DNA of 64,000 nucleotides, taken from an uncultured Eudoraea sp. GTDB lineage: Bacteria > Bacteroidota > Bacteroidia > Flavobacteriales > Flavobacteriaceae. Positions 44,148 through 53,173 of this stretch are shown one piece after another; the first letter of the stretch is position 1, and each line of letters starts with the position of its first letter. Below the pieces are notes generated by a model that saw only the letters and a program-made list of their open reading frames with translations, did not search any database and was not told the origin of the DNA. The position numbers and the translations under genes are program-made. Location: positions 1 to 64,000 of the forward strand of contig CAMYJF010000017.1 of assembly GCA_947258555.1 (NCBI GenBank), read 5' to 3'.

Positions 44148-45356
44148 ATGGCAAAAAAAGCAGAAGTAAAAGAACTCTTGGAGGCCGGCGTACATTTCGG
44201 TCACCTAACTCGTAAGTGGAATCCAAACATGGCTCCTTATATCTACATGGAGCGCAATGGGATTCACGTAATCAATTTATACAAGACAGCCGCCAAATTG
44301 GAGGAAGCTAAAGAAGCATTGAAGAAAATTGCAGCTTCTGGCAGAAAAATCCTTTTTGTGGCTACCAAGAAACAAGCCAAGGACATCGTTTCTGAAAAGG
44401 TATCCAATGTGAATATGCCTTATATCACAGAGAGATGGCCTGGTGGAATGCTGACCAATTTCGTGACTATCCGAAAAGCCGTCAAGAAAATGGCTTCGAT
44501 CGATCGAATGAAGAAAGATGGAACCTTTAATACACTCTCTAAAAAGGAACGCTTACAGGTAGACCGGTTACGGGCTAAACTTGACAAGAACCTTGGATCT
44601 ATTGCCGATATGACTCGCCTTCCAGGTGCTGTTTTCGTAGTAGATGTTATGAGGGAACATATTGCTGTTAGAGAGGCACAAAAATTAAATATTCCCATTT
44701 TCGCAATGGTGGATACAAATTGTGATCCCCGTTCAGTAAATTATGTGATCCCTTCTAATGACGATGCGTCTAAATCTATCCGATTGATCATGTCTGAAGT
44801 GACCGATGCTGTGGCCGAAGGCTTGGCAGAGCGCAAAGCAGACAAGTCGGGCGAAAAGGACATGGCTGAAGGTATGGCAGAACAGGCAAAAGCTCAGGAA
44901 AAAGCTGAAGCACCAGTAGAAAAGGCTCCGGTAGCCAAAGTAGCTCCGGAAGCTAAAGAGGCTCCTGCTAAAGAAGAGGTAAAACCTGAGCCTAAGGCCA
45001 AAGAGGAAGTTTTGGAGGAAAAGCCAGCAGCTAAGAAAGAAGAGAAGGCTCCCGCTAAAAAAGCCGAAAAAGCACCGGCCAAAAAAGCCTCTAAAAGTGA
45101 GAGTGATAATTTAACTAAGGTTGAGGGTATTGGACCTAAAGCGGCGGAAGCATTAACTGCTGCCGGAGTTGCTACTTTTGCTGATCTGGCGAAAGCAAAG
45201 CCAGAGGCAATTAAAAATATTCTTACCGAGGCGAGTTCTCGCATGGCTCATTTAGACCCTACAACCTGGCCAAAGCAAGCCAAAATGGCGGCCGATGGTA
45301 AATGGGATGAGCTTAAAGAATGGCAGGACAATGCCAAAGGTGGAGTTGAGAAATAA
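44148..45356 (+). CDS. rpsB: 30S ribosomal protein S2 with a long C-terminal extension
   Basis: Residues 1 to about 230 are a complete S2 (LEAGVHFGHLTRKWNPNMAP, TERWPGGMLTNFVTIRKAVK, AMVDTNCDPRSVNYVIPSND). At 402 residues the protein is far longer than the usual 230-260. The extra part is a Lys/Ala/Glu-rich linker (about 235-318) and a C-terminal domain (about 319-402) with LTKVEGIGPKAAEALTAAGV, ATFADLAKAK and DPTTWPKQAKMAADGKWDEL. This is a helix-hairpin-helix-like GIGP module similar to the tail of ActC. It is followed by tsf, the usual partner, after 35 bp. Confidence 0.95.
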   Translation: MAKKAEVKELLEAGVHFGHLTRKWNPNMAPYIYMERNGIHVINLYKTAAKLEEAKEALKKIAASGRKILFVATKKQAKDIVSEKVSNVNMPYITERWPGGMLTNFVTIRKAVKKMASIDRMKKDGTFNTLSKKERLQVDRLRAKLDKNLGSIADMTRLPGAVFVVDVMREHIAVREAQKLNIPIFAMVDTNCDPRSVNYVIPSNDDASKSIRLIMSEVTDAVAEGLAERKADKSGEKDMAEGMAEQAKAQEKAEAPVEKAPVAKVAPEAKEAPAKEEVKPEPKAKEEVLEEKPAAKKEEKAPAKKAEKAPAKKASKSESDNLTKVEGIGPKAAEALTAAGVATFADLAKAKPEAIKNILTEASSRMAHLDPTTWPKQAKMAADGKWDELKEWQDNAKGGVEK

Positions 45357-45391
45357 ATAAGAGTAAGATCACTGAATAATAAGAAATAGAA

Positions 45392-46095
45392 ATGACAAAG
45401 ATCACTGCTGCAGAGGTAAATAAATTAAGAAAAACCACAGGGGCTGGAATGATGGATTGTAAAAATGCCCTGGTGGAAGCCGAAGGAGACTTCGATAAAG
45501 CCATTGAGATACTACGTAAAAAAGGTCAGAAAGTTGCTGCCAAACGTGCCGACAGGGATTCATCTGAAGGCGCTGCGATCGCTCTAGTCAATTGGAATCT
45601 TTATTACAAGCGAGCATAGATGGCTTTTCTGTTCAGGAAAAGTTACTAGAACAAACAGGTGTGATAGGTGAAAAGATCGAGATAGGTGCATTTGAAAAAC
45701 TCGATGCTCCTTTCGTAGGTTCCTATATTCACGCTGGAAACAAGATCGCGACCCTGGTAGGTCTCTCTTCTCCGGTAGAAGGCGCTGCTAATGCTGCAAA
45801 AGACGTAGCCATGCAAGTTGCTGCTATGAATCCAGTAGCTCTTAATGAATCGGCAGTTGATCAGGAGACCATCAATAAGGAAATTGAGATCGCTAAGGAT
45901 CAGCTTCGCCAGGAAGGAAAGCCGGAAGCTATGCTTGATAATATTGCCAAAGGGAAACTTAAGCGTTTCTTCAAAGACAATACCTTGGTTAACCAGGCTT
46001 TTATTAAGGATAGTAAACAGAGTGTTGATCAATACATAAAATCTGTGGATGACAATCTTGAAGTTACCGCCTTTGAGCGTGTTGCATTAGGATAA
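45392..46095 (+). pseudogene. tsf: Elongation factor Ts gene with internal deletion and frameshift
   Basis: EF-Ts is the nucleotide exchange factor for EF-Tu and is normally essential. The N-terminal part (45392 to about 45593) reads as a normal EF-Ts, from [20 protein letters not shown] through [17 protein letters not shown]. It then runs out of frame to a stop at 45619. The C-terminal part continues in another frame from about 45595 ([20 protein letters not shown] through VIGEKIEIGAFEKL to FERVALG). The roughly 40 residues between them, which in this family contain the conserved NCETDFV motif contacting EF-Tu, are absent. The gap is therefore about 120 bp and not a multiple of three. Either the assembly lost a segment here or the gene is really broken with another copy elsewhere. 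Confidence 0.85.
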
Positions 46096-46116
46096 GTACT
46101 CCAAGCATCTAACTGA

Positions 46117-46142
46117 ACCCTGCCGAATGGCGGGGTTTTTTT
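46117..46142 (+). terminator. Terminator of rpsB-tsf
   Basis: AACCCTGCC at 46117-46125 pairs with GGCGGGGTT at 46130-46138 (one T-G pair) around GAAT, followed by TTTTTTT. It lies 22 bp past the tsf stop. Confidence 0.85.
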
Positions 46143-46201
46143 ATGCCATAAAATAACAGGAGCCGCATTCCCCTGACCCTGAATGGCCTGATTTATTTTA
46201 G

Positions 46202-46209
46202 TATTTTTG
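46202..46209 (+). promoter_or_regulatory. Candidate -7 box of pyrH
   Basis: TATTTTTG fits TAnnTTTG and ends 19 bp before the pyrH ATG. No clear -33 element is seen. It follows directly after the terminator of the preceding operon. Confidence 0.45.
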
Positions 46210-46228
46210 CTTCCAGACGTATCAATTC

Positions 46229-46936
46229 ATGCACTATAAAAGAATTCTATTAAAATTAAGCGGAGAAGCCCTTATGGGCTCTAAACAATATGGCATAGAT
46301 CCGGATCGACTTTCCATGTATGCCGATGAGATCAAATCTGCTACAGAAAAAGGTATTGAAGTGGCCATAGTTATCGGCGGAGGTAATATATATAGAGGTT
46401 TGTCCGGGTCCAGCAATGGAATAGACCGGGTTCAAGGGGATCATATGGGTATGCTGGCAACCATCATTAACGGTCTCGCTTTGCAATCTGCGCTGGAAGT
46501 GAAAGGCCAGGATACACGCCTTCAAACTGCAATTAAGATCAATGAAGTGGCAGAGCCCTTTATTCGCAGACGGGCGATGCGTCATTTGGAAAAGGGACGT
46601 GTCGTAATTTTTGGAGGAGGGACAGGAAATCCTTATTTCACAACAGATTCTGCCGCAGTGCTTCGAGCGATAGAAATAGAAGCCGAGGTAATATTAAAAG
46701 GTACCCGTGTAGACGGAATTTATACTAGTGATCCGGAGAAAGATGCAACGGCTACAAAGTTTGATAGCATCAGCTTTAAAGATGTTCTGACCAAGGGACT
46801 TAAAGTGATGGACTCTACAGCCTTTACCTTAAGCCAGGAAAATAAGCTGCCAATAGTGGTATTTGATATGAATAAGCCCGGTAATCTGCTCAAAGTAATT
46901 TCCGGAGAAAATATTGGTACTGTTGTAAATCTGTGA
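46229..46936 (+). CDS. pyrH: UMP kinase
   Basis: PyrH phosphorylates UMP to UDP with ATP. The 235-residue protein has the amino-acid-kinase fold motifs: [13 protein letters not shown] at 5-17, [32 protein letters not shown] and [20 protein letters not shown]. Length is normal. frr follows 43 bp downstream, the usual order in bacteria. Confidence 0.97.
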   Translation: MHYKRILLKLSGEALMGSKQYGIDPDRLSMYADEIKSATEKGIEVAIVIGGGNIYRGLSGSSNGIDRVQGDHMGMLATIINGLALQSALEVKGQDTRLQTAIKINEVAEPFIRRRAMRHLEKGRVVIFGGGTGNPYFTTDSAAVLRAIEIEAEVILKGTRVDGIYTSDPEKDATATKFDSISFKDVLTKGLKVMDSTAFTLSQENKLPIVVFDMNKPGNLLKVISGENIGTVVNL

Positions 46937-46979
46937 TATTTTGGTATACTTTATGATACCCGCTTATAAATATTGAATC

Positions 46980-47534
46980 ATGGACGAAGAAGTAAAATTT
47001 ATATTAGAGACCACAAGAGAAGGGATGGATGCTGCTATTGATCATCTGGAGAAAGCATTTATTAAAATTAGAGCTGGGAAAGCAAATCCTTCTATGCTAT
47101 CTTCCGTAATGGTGGAATATTACGGTTCCCAAACCCCTTTGTCTCAAGTTTCAAATATTAATACCCCGGATGCCCGTACCATATCAGTGCAGCCCTGGGA
47201 GAAATCCTTACTACAGGAAATAGAAACTGCCATCATGCATGCTAACCTGGGTTTCAATCCAATGAACAATGGCGAAATGGTCATTATCAATGTGCCTCCT
47301 TTAACTGAAGAACGTCGTGTTGATTTGGTTAAGCAAGCACGGGCGGAAGCTGAAGAAGCCAAGATCAGTGTTCGAAGTGCCAGGCAGGAAGCAAATAAGG
47401 AAATTAAAATTTTAGACATTTCTGAAGATCGAGAAAAGAATGCAGAGATCGATATTCAAGAAATGACCGATACTTTCTCCAATAAAATTGATTCGTTACT
47501 GGAAGCCAAGGAAGCGGAGATCATGAAAGTCTAA
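46980..47534 (+). CDS. frr: Ribosome recycling factor
   Basis: RRF splits post-termination ribosomes together with EF-G. The 184-residue protein matches throughout: the helical arm beginning MDAAIDHLEKAFIKIRAGKA, NPSMLSSVMVEYYGSQTPLS, SVQPWEKSLLQEIETAI and VPPLTEERRVDLVKQARAEA. Its stop codon overlaps by two bases with the stop of the small gene on the opposite strand. Confidence 0.97.
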   Translation: MDEEVKFILETTREGMDAAIDHLEKAFIKIRAGKANPSMLSSVMVEYYGSQTPLSQVSNINTPDARTISVQPWEKSLLQEIETAIMHANLGFNPMNNGEMVIINVPPLTEERRVDLVKQARAEAEEAKISVRSARQEANKEIKILDISEDREKNAEIDIQEMTDTFSNKIDSLLEAKEAEIMKV

Positions 47535-47665
47535 GGCACTTCTTCATTGTAATACCATATTAAAATGGCAATGATCATGGCCACTGCGCAAATTACGATC
47601 AGGATCCTGTAAAGCAAGCGCGCTCGTCTTCGATACTTCTTATGTTCTGTGATCCCCACAACCAT
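47531..47665 (-). CDS. Small single-helix membrane protein (44 residues)
   Basis: This short frame fills the gap between frr and the MMPL gene on the opposite strand. It reads MVVGITEHKKYRRRARLL and then a hydrophobic helix YRILIVICAVAMIIAILIWY before a short tail NEEVP. A basic N-terminal segment followed by one membrane helix fits a small inner-membrane protein with the N-terminus inside. Its stop codon overlaps that of frr. No family is recognised; the support is composition, topology and fit to the gap. Confidence 0.5.
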   Translation of the reverse strand: MVVGITEHKKYRRRARLLYRILIVICAVAMIIAILIWYYNEEVP

Positions 47666-47721
47666 CTAAAGGTACTCAAACAAATAAAAGCCTCCTGTAA
47701 CAAAGAATACCTTGTATTTTC

Positions 47722-47729
47722 TACCTTTG
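47722..47729 (+). promoter_or_regulatory. Candidate -7 box of the MMPL gene
   Basis: TACCTTTG fits TAnnTTTG and ends 16 bp before the ATG at 47746. No convincing -33 element is seen. Confidence 0.45.
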
Positions 47730-47745
47730 CGGCTGCAAGAACTTT

Positions 47746-50136
47746 ATGGTAGCCAAACTCACATCCACTTTTTGGGCACGCGTTTCCCGCATCATTTTGC
47801 GAAATAGGATAGCTATATTATTGGGCATCCTGGTAGCGACTGTGTTACTTGCGCTGCAATGGGATAAAATGCGCCTATCTAATTCGGAGGCCAACTTATT
47901 GCCCGATGACCATCCGCTTAATCTGGAATATCAAAATTTTCTCAACCTGTTTGGTGAGGAGGGTAACGCAATAGTAATTGCCGTAAAAGACAGTGCGCTT
48001 TTTGAGCTATCCAATTTTGAACGCTGGAATACACTTAGCAAACAACTTGTAGCCTTCCCGGAGGTGTCTTTTGTTATCTCAATAGACAACTTACAAACCC
48101 TGGAAAAAGATCCGAAAGGAGAAGAGTTTGTCATGACCCCTTTTCTAAAATCACCTCCTTCCTCTCAGGAAGAAGTTGATGGCTTAATGAAACACCTTTT
48201 TGAAGAGATGCCGTTTTATAAGGATCTGCTTTTTAATGCCGAAACGGGTACTATCAGAACAGTTGCTTACTTAGATAAAGATATAATCAATACGACGGTT
48301 CGGAAGGATTTTATCTTGCAAGACCTTAATACCCTTGTAGATAATTTTGAGCAGGAAACCGGACTGGATGTGCGTGTTTCGGGAATGCCGTATATCCGAA
48401 CTATGAATTCTCAGAACATACTGAGCGAGATAGGACTATTTATCGGAGCCGCACTGCTTGTTACTTCGCTGATCTTTTTCTTTTTCTTCCGAAGTTTTAG
48501 GGCAACTTTTATCTCTATGATCGTGGTGATCATTGGAGTGATGTGGGCACTTGGGCTATTGGGTCTTTTGCAATATGAGATCACAGTCCTAACAGCACTT
48601 ATCCCTCCGTTGATCATTGTAATTGGAGTACCCAATTGCATCTTCCTGATCAATAAGTATCAACAGGAAGTGAAGAAGCATGGAAATCAGGCTAAGTCGC
48701 TTCAACGGGTGATCTCTAAAATTGGTAATGCAACGCTGATGACGAATGTGACTACAGCATCCGGATTCGCAACTTTTATCTTTACGGATAGTAAGCTTTT
48801 AAGTGAATTTGGAGCGGTTGCATCAATAAATATCCTTTGTATTTTCATCTTATCCCTATTGATCATTCCTATTCTCTACAGTTTTATGCCTTTGCCCAAA
48901 TCGAAGCATTTAAAGCATTTGAACAAACGCTGGATAGACACATTTGTGAATTGGATGGAATTTGTGGTACGCGAAAAACGAATTTCCGTTTACGTGATCT
49001 CCATATTATTATTGGTCGTCAGTATCATAGGGATTTATCAAATTCGTATTTCCGGTAGCCCTATCGAGGATATGCCAAAAGGGGCAGCCTTCTTTGCGGA
49101 TATTGAATTCTTTGACGAAGAATTCAATGGCATAATGCCCGTTGAAATCGTAGTGAATACCAAACGCAAGAATGGCGTGATGAAATTACCTACGCTAAGA
49201 CGCATGGATCAATTAGGCGAAGTGATCCTAGAAACAGAAGAGCTCTCTCCACCGGTAAGTGTGGTGAATTTAGTTAAATACAGCAAGCAGGCATTTTACA
49301 ATGGGATCCCGAAGTATTATCAAATACCCACCAATCAGGAGAACACCTTCATTATGAATATGGCCAGAAAATCCAGTGGCAATGCCGATCTTCTGCAAAA
49401 CTTTACAGATAGTACGGGTCAGACGGCCCGCATTACGACCTTCCTGCAAGATGTAAAAACAGAGCGTATGGAAGCGATCGAAGAAAATCTTCTCTCTGAG
49501 ATCAAAAAGATCTTCCCAGCAGAAAGGTATCAGGTCTATTTAACGGGTAAGGCTCTTTTATTTTTAAAGGGAACCAAATATCTGGTTAAGAATTTAGTGT
49601 TATCCCTCTCTTTGGCCATTGGATTGATCGCATTATTTATGGCCTACCTCTTCAGGTCCTTCAGAATGATCATTATTTCATTGATTCCCAATCTTTTACC
49701 ACTGGTGGTCACCGCTGGAGTAATGGGATTTGCCGGAGTTCCGATCAAGCCTTCTACTATTTTGGTCTTTAGCGTGGCCTTTGGCATATCGGTGGATGAT
49801 ACCATTCATTTTCTGGCTAAATACCGCCAGGAACTGACTGAAAACAGATGGCGCATTAAGAAATCGGTATACGCAGCCCTAAGGGAAACCGGAGTGAGTA
49901 TGTTCTATACTTCCATTGTCCTCTTTTTTGGGTTTTCCGTTTTTATAATATCAAGTTTTGGGGGTACTGTAGCCCTGGGGGCTTTGGTGTCTGCTACTTT
50001 ATTATTTGCCATGTTGGCAAATCTTATTTTACTCCCATCCTTACTTCTATCCTTAGAAACGAGTATTGCCAATAAGGCTGTAATGAAAGAACCTCAGATC
50101 GATATTCTACCCAAAGAAGACGGGACAAGCCTCTAA
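47746..50136 (+). CDS. RND/MMPL-family transporter
   Basis: The 796-residue protein has two repeats, each made of one helix, a large periplasmic loop and about five further helices, as in MMPL/HpnN-type exporters. Signatures include RLSNSEANLLPDDHPL after helix 1, the helix block LTALIPPLIIVIGVPNCIFL with KIGNATLMTNVTTASGFATF, and in the second half SVAFGISVDDTIHFLAKYRQ and ALRETGVSMFYTSIVLFFGF. The acidic residues in the membrane (ISVDDTIHF) fit proton coupling. Such proteins move lipids or hydrophobic molecules; the substrate is unknown. No fusion-protein or outer-membrane partner lies nearby. Confidence 0.85.
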   Translation: MVAKLTSTFWARVSRIILRNRIAILLGILVATVLLALQWDKMRLSNSEANLLPDDHPLNLEYQNFLNLFGEEGNAIVIAVKDSALFELSNFERWNTLSKQLVAFPEVSFVISIDNLQTLEKDPKGEEFVMTPFLKSPPSSQEEVDGLMKHLFEEMPFYKDLLFNAETGTIRTVAYLDKDIINTTVRKDFILQDLNTLVDNFEQETGLDVRVSGMPYIRTMNSQNILSEIGLFIGAALLVTSLIFFFFFRSFRATFISMIVVIIGVMWALGLLGLLQYEITVLTALIPPLIIVIGVPNCIFLINKYQQEVKKHGNQAKSLQRVISKIGNATLMTNVTTASGFATFIFTDSKLLSEFGAVASINILCIFILSLLIIPILYSFMPLPKSKHLKHLNKRWIDTFVNWMEFVVREKRISVYVISILLLVVSIIGIYQIRISGSPIEDMPKGAAFFADIEFFDEEFNGIMPVEIVVNTKRKNGVMKLPTLRRMDQLGEVILETEELSPPVSVVNLVKYSKQAFYNGIPKYYQIPTNQENTFIMNMARKSSGNADLLQNFTDSTGQTARITTFLQDVKTERMEAIEENLLSEIKKIFPAERYQVYLTGKALLFLKGTKYLVKNLVLSLSLAIGLIALFMAYLFRSFRMIIISLIPNLLPLVVTAGVMGFAGVPIKPSTILVFSVAFGISVDDTIHFLAKYRQELTENRWRIKKSVYAALRETGVSMFYTSIVLFFGFSVFIISSFGGTVALGALVSATLLFAMLANLILLPSLLLSLETSIANKAVMKEPQIDILPKEDGTSL

Positions 50137-50200
50137 TTGATTTACGATATTCCTCATTTCTTTTAGGCCGGGGTAAATCTGATAATCCCTTCCAAAGACG

Positions 50201-50208
50201 TATCTTTG
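50201..50208 (+). promoter_or_regulatory. Candidate -7 box of asnS
   Basis: TATCTTTG fits TAnnTTTG, 28 bp before the asnS ATG. No clear -33 element is seen. Confidence 0.5.
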
Positions 50209-50236
50209 CGCTTTAAAATTTGAATTTTTAAGAGGT

Positions 50237-51670
50237 ATGAAATCGTATCGGATCTCCACCCTGATTGAAGAATCTCCCCTTAACCAAAAAGTTGAAGTTA
50301 AAGGCTGGGTTAGGGCATTCAGGAGTAATCGTTTTGTTGCACTTAACGATGGTTCAACATTGAAGAATATTCAATGTGTTCTAGATTTTGAAAATTTTGA
50401 CGACTCAATCCTTAAGCAAATAAATACTGGCGCTGCGCTTCAAATACAAGGAACCCTTGTTGAAAGTCAGGGACGTGGGCAGGCAGTCGAGATCCATGTG
50501 GATCAAATAGATGTAGTCGGACCTGCAGATCCTGACGAATATCCCATTCAACCCAAGAAGCACAGTATGGAATTCTTACGGGAACAAGCCCATTTGAGGA
50601 TTCGTACAAATACATTTTCGGCAGTGATGAGAGTACGGTCTGCACTAGCTTTTGCGGTCCACCAGTATTTTAAGGATAATGGCTTTTATTACTTCCATGC
50701 CCCTATTATTACAGGGTCTGATGCCGAAGGTGCCGGTGAGATGTTCCGTGTGACTGCCTTAGATCCAAAATCGCCTCCCCTAACAGAATCCGGAGAAGTA
50801 GACTATAAACAGGATTTCTTTGGGAAAGAGACTAACCTTACCGTATCCGGCCAATTGGAGGCAGAAGCGTATGCCCTCGGACTAGGAAATGTCTATACGT
50901 TCGGACCAACTTTTCGCGCAGAAAATTCAAATACGTCCAGGCACCTGGCCGAATTTTGGATGATTGAACCGGAAATGGCCTTTTATGATCTGAACGATAA
51001 TATGGATTTGGCAGAGGATTTTATTGTTCATATTATTCGGTACCTTATAGATAACTGCCAGGAAGACCTTGAATTTCTTGAAAAGCGACTTCTGGATGAG
51101 GAGAAACAAAAGCCACAGCAAGAGCGTAGTGCTATGCCTTTGATGGAGAAATTGCAATTTGTTGTGAGCAACGCTTTTAAGCGAGTTACCTATACAGAAG
51201 CTATAGATATTTTACGCAATAGCAAACCTAATAAGAAAGGGCGTTTTCAATTTCCAATAGACGAATGGGGCGTCGATCTACAAAGTGAACACGAACGTTA
51301 TTTGGTTGAAAAGCATTTTAATTGTCCCGTGATCCTCTATGATTACCCGGCAAATATCAAAGCATTCTATATGCGGCTCAACGAAGATGGTAAGACGGTA
51401 CGTGCCATGGATGTTTTGTTTCCAGGGATCGGCGAGATAGTAGGTGGCTCTCAACGGGAAGAGCGTCTAGACGTCCTCAAGGAGAAGATCGCCGAGTTAA
51501 ATATTGATGAAAAAGAACTTTGGTGGTATTTGGATCTAAGGAAATTCGGCTCTGTCCCTCATAGTGGATTTGGACTCGGATTTGAACGTTTGGTCCAGTT
51601 TGCGACAGGTATGGGAAACATTCGGGATGTGATCCCATTTCCCAGAACACCTCAGAATGCCGAGTTTTAA
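50237..51670 (+). CDS. asnS: Asparaginyl-tRNA synthetase
   Basis: This class II synthetase charges tRNA-Asn. The 477-residue protein has the N-terminal OB-fold anticodon domain (KVEVKGWVRAFRSNRFVALN, 19-38), motif 2 region TFGPTFRAENSNTSRHLAEF, EIVGGSQREERLDVLKEKI, and motif 3 GFGLGFERLVQFATGMGNIR near the C-terminus. RHLAEFWMIEPE is typical of the AsnRS/AspRS group and the length is typical of AsnRS. It precedes rpoN by 45 bp. Confidence 0.97.
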   Translation: MKSYRISTLIEESPLNQKVEVKGWVRAFRSNRFVALNDGSTLKNIQCVLDFENFDDSILKQINTGAALQIQGTLVESQGRGQAVEIHVDQIDVVGPADPDEYPIQPKKHSMEFLREQAHLRIRTNTFSAVMRVRSALAFAVHQYFKDNGFYYFHAPIITGSDAEGAGEMFRVTALDPKSPPLTESGEVDYKQDFFGKETNLTVSGQLEAEAYALGLGNVYTFGPTFRAENSNTSRHLAEFWMIEPEMAFYDLNDNMDLAEDFIVHIIRYLIDNCQEDLEFLEKRLLDEEKQKPQQERSAMPLMEKLQFVVSNAFKRVTYTEAIDILRNSKPNKKGRFQFPIDEWGVDLQSEHERYLVEKHFNCPVILYDYPANIKAFYMRLNEDGKTVRAMDVLFPGIGEIVGGSQREERLDVLKEKIAELNIDEKELWWYLDLRKFGSVPHSGFGLGFERLVQFATGMGNIRDVIPFPRTPQNAEF

Positions 51671-51682
51671 TCTCAAATACCG

Positions 51683-51690
51683 TAATTTTG
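51683..51690 (+). promoter_or_regulatory. Candidate -7 box of rpoN
   Basis: TAATTTTG fits TAnnTTTG, 25 bp before the rpoN ATG, and suggests that rpoN can be transcribed separately from asnS. Confidence 0.4.
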
Positions 51691-51715
51691 GGTATCGTTA
51701 GATTTTCACCCCAAC

Positions 51716-53173
51716 ATGCTTAAGCAACACTTACAATTTAAACTATCACAGAAGCTTTCGCCACAGCAGATCCAGCTTATGAAGCTGATCCAGTTGCCGA
51801 CCCAGGCTTTTGAACAAAGGCTTAAACAAGAATTGGAAGAGAATCCTGCCCTGGAAAGTGGTAAGGAAGAGGTCTCCGATCTTGATGACACTTTTGAGGA
51901 TACCTATGAGAGCGATTCTGATACGGAATCCATCGACACAGATGATATTAATATCGATGAATATTTAAGTGACGATGAAGTTCCTGATTACCGCACAAGA
52001 GCAAACAATTACAGTGCAGATGACGAAGAAAAACAGATCCCGTATGCTGCTGGGATCTCCTTCAATCAGTACCTGATCACTCAACTAAATACCTTTCAGC
52101 TCGACGACAACCAGTGGGCCATTGCAGAATTTCTGGTAGGAAGTGTTGATGAGAGTGGGTATATACGAAGGCCTGTTGCGGATATTATGGACGATCTGGC
52201 TTTTACCCAAAATATCTACACTGAGGAAAAGCAGATAGAAGAAGTCCTTCAAATCGTTCAAAATCTCGATCCTCCTGGTGTAGGAGCGCGCAGTTTGGAC
52301 GAATGCCTGATCCTGCAGTTAAGGCGTAAAGAAATAAACCCGGCAACAGATTTAGCCATTGATATATTAGAGCGTTCCTTCGATCAATTCACAAAGAAGC
52401 ATTACAAGAAGCTATTACAGCGACATGATATTAATGAGGAGGAGTTGAAAGAAGCTATCTCTGAGATCGAAAAATTAAACCCGAAACCCGGGGGTTCCTA
52501 TGCGGGAAGCAACAAGATCATTGAACACATTGTTCCTGACTTTTCTATTCGAATTGTGGAAGGAGAATTAGAGCTTTCGCTTAACGGGAGGAATGCACCT
52601 GAACTTCATGTTTCCAGGGAATATAGCAATATGCTGGCAGGCTATAAACAATCCAAGGATAAATCTAAATCGCAAAAAGATGCGGTGATGTTCATCAAGC
52701 AGAAATTAGATGCCGCCAAATGGTTTATCGATGCCATCAGGCAAAGACAGCAAACACTGTTTATTACGATGAATGCCATTATGCAATATCAGAAGGAGTA
52801 CTTCTTGACTGGTGATGAAAGAAAACTACGCCCAATGATCTTGAAAGATATTGCAGATACCATTGATATGGACGTTTCAACAGTCAGCCGTGTGGCTAAT
52901 AGTAAATATGTGGATACGCCTTATGGCACAAAACTCATTAAAGTCTTCTTTTCTGAGGCGATGAAAAATGTACAGGGAGAGGATGTTTCTACAAGAGAGA
53001 TCAAAAAGATCCTTGAGCAGGTAATTCGGGAAGAAGAAAAGAAGAAACCCCTCACTGACGATAAATTAGCTGCGATTCTTAAAGAAAAAGGATATCCTAT
53101 TGCCAGAAGGACAGTAGCTAAGTATCGCGAACAGTTGGGTATTCCCGTCGCCCGTTTACGCAAGCAGATCTGA
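51716..53173 (+). CDS. rpoN: RNA polymerase sigma-54 factor
   Basis: RpoN directs transcription from -24/-12 promoters with the help of AAA+ activators. The 485-residue protein has the glutamine-rich region I (QKLSPQQIQLMKLIQLPTQA, ELEENPALE), an acidic region II (about 48-90), the core-binding domain (NLDPPGVGARSLDECLILQL) and the DNA-binding domain. That domain includes LKDIADTIDMDVSTVSRVAN and the RpoN box ARRTVAKYRE near the C-terminus. Its stop overlaps the start of the next gene (TGATG). Confidence 0.96.
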   Translation: MLKQHLQFKLSQKLSPQQIQLMKLIQLPTQAFEQRLKQELEENPALESGKEEVSDLDDTFEDTYESDSDTESIDTDDINIDEYLSDDEVPDYRTRANNYSADDEEKQIPYAAGISFNQYLITQLNTFQLDDNQWAIAEFLVGSVDESGYIRRPVADIMDDLAFTQNIYTEEKQIEEVLQIVQNLDPPGVGARSLDECLILQLRRKEINPATDLAIDILERSFDQFTKKHYKKLLQRHDINEEELKEAISEIEKLNPKPGGSYAGSNKIIEHIVPDFSIRIVEGELELSLNGRNAPELHVSREYSNMLAGYKQSKDKSKSQKDAVMFIKQKLDAAKWFIDAIRQRQQTLFITMNAIMQYQKEYFLTGDERKLRPMILKDIADTIDMDVSTVSRVANSKYVDTPYGTKLIKVFFSEAMKNVQGEDVSTREIKKILEQVIREEEKKKPLTDDKLAAILKEKGYPIARRTVAKYREQLGIPVARLRKQI

